From NCBI GenBank assembly GCA_023249255.1, contig JAHFCY010000191.1, positions 1 to 6,635 on the forward strand: a stretch of 6,635 nucleotides of DNA, given 5' to 3'. A model generated the notes under the pieces. That model saw only the letters and a program-made list of their open reading frames with translations, did not search any database and had not been told where the DNA came from. Positions 5,671-6,635 of this stretch are shown here, piece after piece. This stretch comes from Candidatus Lindowiibacteriota bacterium (lineage in GTDB: Bacteria; Lindowbacteria; 2-12-FULL-62-27). The position numbers and the translations under genes were made by a program. Every line of letters begins with the position of its first letter. The stretch's first letter is position 1.

Positions 5671-6635
5671 TTACTTCGAACTGACGCTGGAAATGCGCAT
5701 GGAATAGAAGGAACGGTACACGAAGACGATGGAGATCAGAAAAAATACGGCGGCCAGAACGCCCGTGATGGCGCGGCCGTTCTCCGGATTGCCCACGTTG
5801 ATGGCCACCGCCAGTTCCGCGGCCAAAAGGCCGAACAGCGTCGTGAATTTGATGACGGGGTTCATGGACACGGAGGACGTGTCCTTGAACGGATCGCCCA
5901 CGGTGTCGCCGACGACGGTTGCGTCGTGCAGATCGGTGCCTTTCGCGTTCATTTCCGTCTCGACAAGTTTCTTCGCGTTGTCCCACGCGCCGCCCGCGTC
6001 AGCCATGAAGATGGCCTGGTAGAGCCCGAAGAGGGCGATGGAGATGAGATATCCGACGAAGAAAAACGGGGACGCGCAGGCAAAGGCCAGGGTGCTGAAA
6101 AATACGCCGAGGAAAATATTGAACATGCCTTTCTGGGCGTATTGCGTGCATATTTCGACGACGCGCTTGCTGTCCGTCACGGACGCCTTGTCCGATCCTT
6201 CGAGCTTGATGTTTTTCTTGATGAACTCGACCGCGCGGTAGGCGCCGGTGCTGACAGCCTGAATGGAGGCGCCGGTGAACCAGTAGATCACGGATCCGCC
6301 GGTGACCAGTCCGAGCAGAAACACGGGATTGAGGATGGAAAGTTTTTGGAACACCACGGCCTCCGTGTATTGCTCGATGAGAAGCATGATGATGGCGAAG
6401 ATGAGCGTGGTCGCGCCGACAACGGCCGTGCCGATGAGCACCGGCTTGGCAGTCGCCTTGAAGGTGTTGCCCGCGCCGTCGTTTTGTTCGAGATATTCCT
6501 TGGCGCGCTCGAAGTTGGGATCGAATCCGAATTCTTTTTTGATCTCGGCCTTCACGTTCGGAATCGTCTCGATCAGCGACAGCTCGTACACGGACTGCGC
6601 GTTGTCCGTCACCGGGCCGTAGGAGTCGACCGCGA
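5671..6635 (-). CDS. hppA: Membrane-bound ion-translocating pyrophosphatase, C-terminal part (partial)
   Basis: About 321 C-terminal residues of an integral membrane pyrophosphatase, which couples hydrolysis of pyrophosphate to export of H+ or Na+. Reading from the right edge, the frame begins AVDSYGPVTDNAQSVYELS, matching the conserved D-x-x-GP-x-x-DNA region. It continues through GNTFKATAK (codons ending near 6445), a DSKRVVEICTQYA helix, the active-site signature DAGGAWDNAKK (about 6000-5968) and GDTVGDPFKDT followed by NPVIK (about 5910-5847). All metal- and PPi-binding Asp and Lys of these two signatures are kept. Lys in GNTxK is the substitution that replaces the K+ requirement in K+-independent, usually H+-pumping, enzymes. 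Several positions depart from common forms: DNAQSVYEL instead of DNAGGIAEM, an insert before GNT, and F after GNT. The GTG at 6612 is internal, not the start, and the gene runs off the window. Its stop lies 6 nt from the stop of the convergent DUF1646 gene. Confidence 0.93.
   Translation of the reverse strand, partial: AVDSYGPVTDNAQSVYELSLIETIPNVKAEIKKEFGFDPNFERAKEYLEQNDGAGNTFKATAKPVLIGTAVVGATTLIFAIIMLLIEQYTEAVVFQKLSILNPVFLLGLVTGGSVIYWFTGASIQAVSTGAYRAVEFIKKNIKLEGSDKASVTDSKRVVEICTQYAQKGMFNIFLGVFFSTLAFACASPFFFVGYLISIALFGLYQAIFMADAGGAWDNAKKLVETEMNAKGTDLHDATVVGDTVGDPFKDTSSVSMNPVIKFTTLFGLLAAELAVAINVGNPENGRAITGVLAAVFFLISIVFVYRSFYSMRISSVSSK

Noticed and set aside
6610-6612. GTG as the start of the pyrophosphatase
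   Set aside because: The frame stays open to the window edge and the upstream residues AVDSYGP match the conserved core of the family, so the gene is truncated by the window.

Overview
The window shows a membrane-transport locus from an uncultivated-looking, moderately GC-rich bacterium. I cannot place it taxonomically. The only composition clue is a perfect 20-nt palindrome (two CCTG-CCTGCC / GGCAGG-CAGG arms) of a type I recall as a dispersed intergenic repeat in many environmental bacterial genomes. No rRNA, tRNA, phage, IS or CRISPR signal is visible.

Layout, left to right. A forward gene cluster runs from the left edge to 5664: (1) a DUF1538-family polytopic membrane protein whose N-terminus is probably cut by the window edge (1-1583); (2) a 93-nt CA-rich spacer with the palindrome and a very strong Shine-Dalgarno; (3) a small P-II-like protein (1677-2027); (4) a second, longer DUF1538 membrane protein (2063-3844); (5) a second P-II-like protein whose ATG overlaps the stop of gene 4 by 4 nt (3841-4209); (6) a third, more divergent P-II-like protein (4222-4572); (7) a DUF1646-family predicted cation transporter of the ArsB/NhaD-like (IT) type (4609-5664). 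On the opposite strand, tail to tail with only 6 nt between stop codons, lies the C-terminal part of a membrane-bound ion-pumping pyrophosphatase (5671 to the right edge).

How they may work together (inference). The locus looks like two copies of a [DUF1538 permease - P-II regulator] cassette, the second with an extra P-II, followed by an ion transporter. P-II trimers classically plug or gate membrane transporters (GlnK on AmtB, SbtB on SbtA), so each P-II here is a good candidate for a dedicated gate or sensor for its adjacent DUF1538 channel or carrier. The three P-II-like proteins lack the uridylylated tyrosine motif of GlnB/GlnK and have altered nucleotide-binding loops, so the signal sensed is probably not classical nitrogen status. 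DUF1646 and the pyrophosphatase point to cation and proton handling as the theme. The transported substrate of DUF1538 is not known to me, and this is the most interesting open question in the window.
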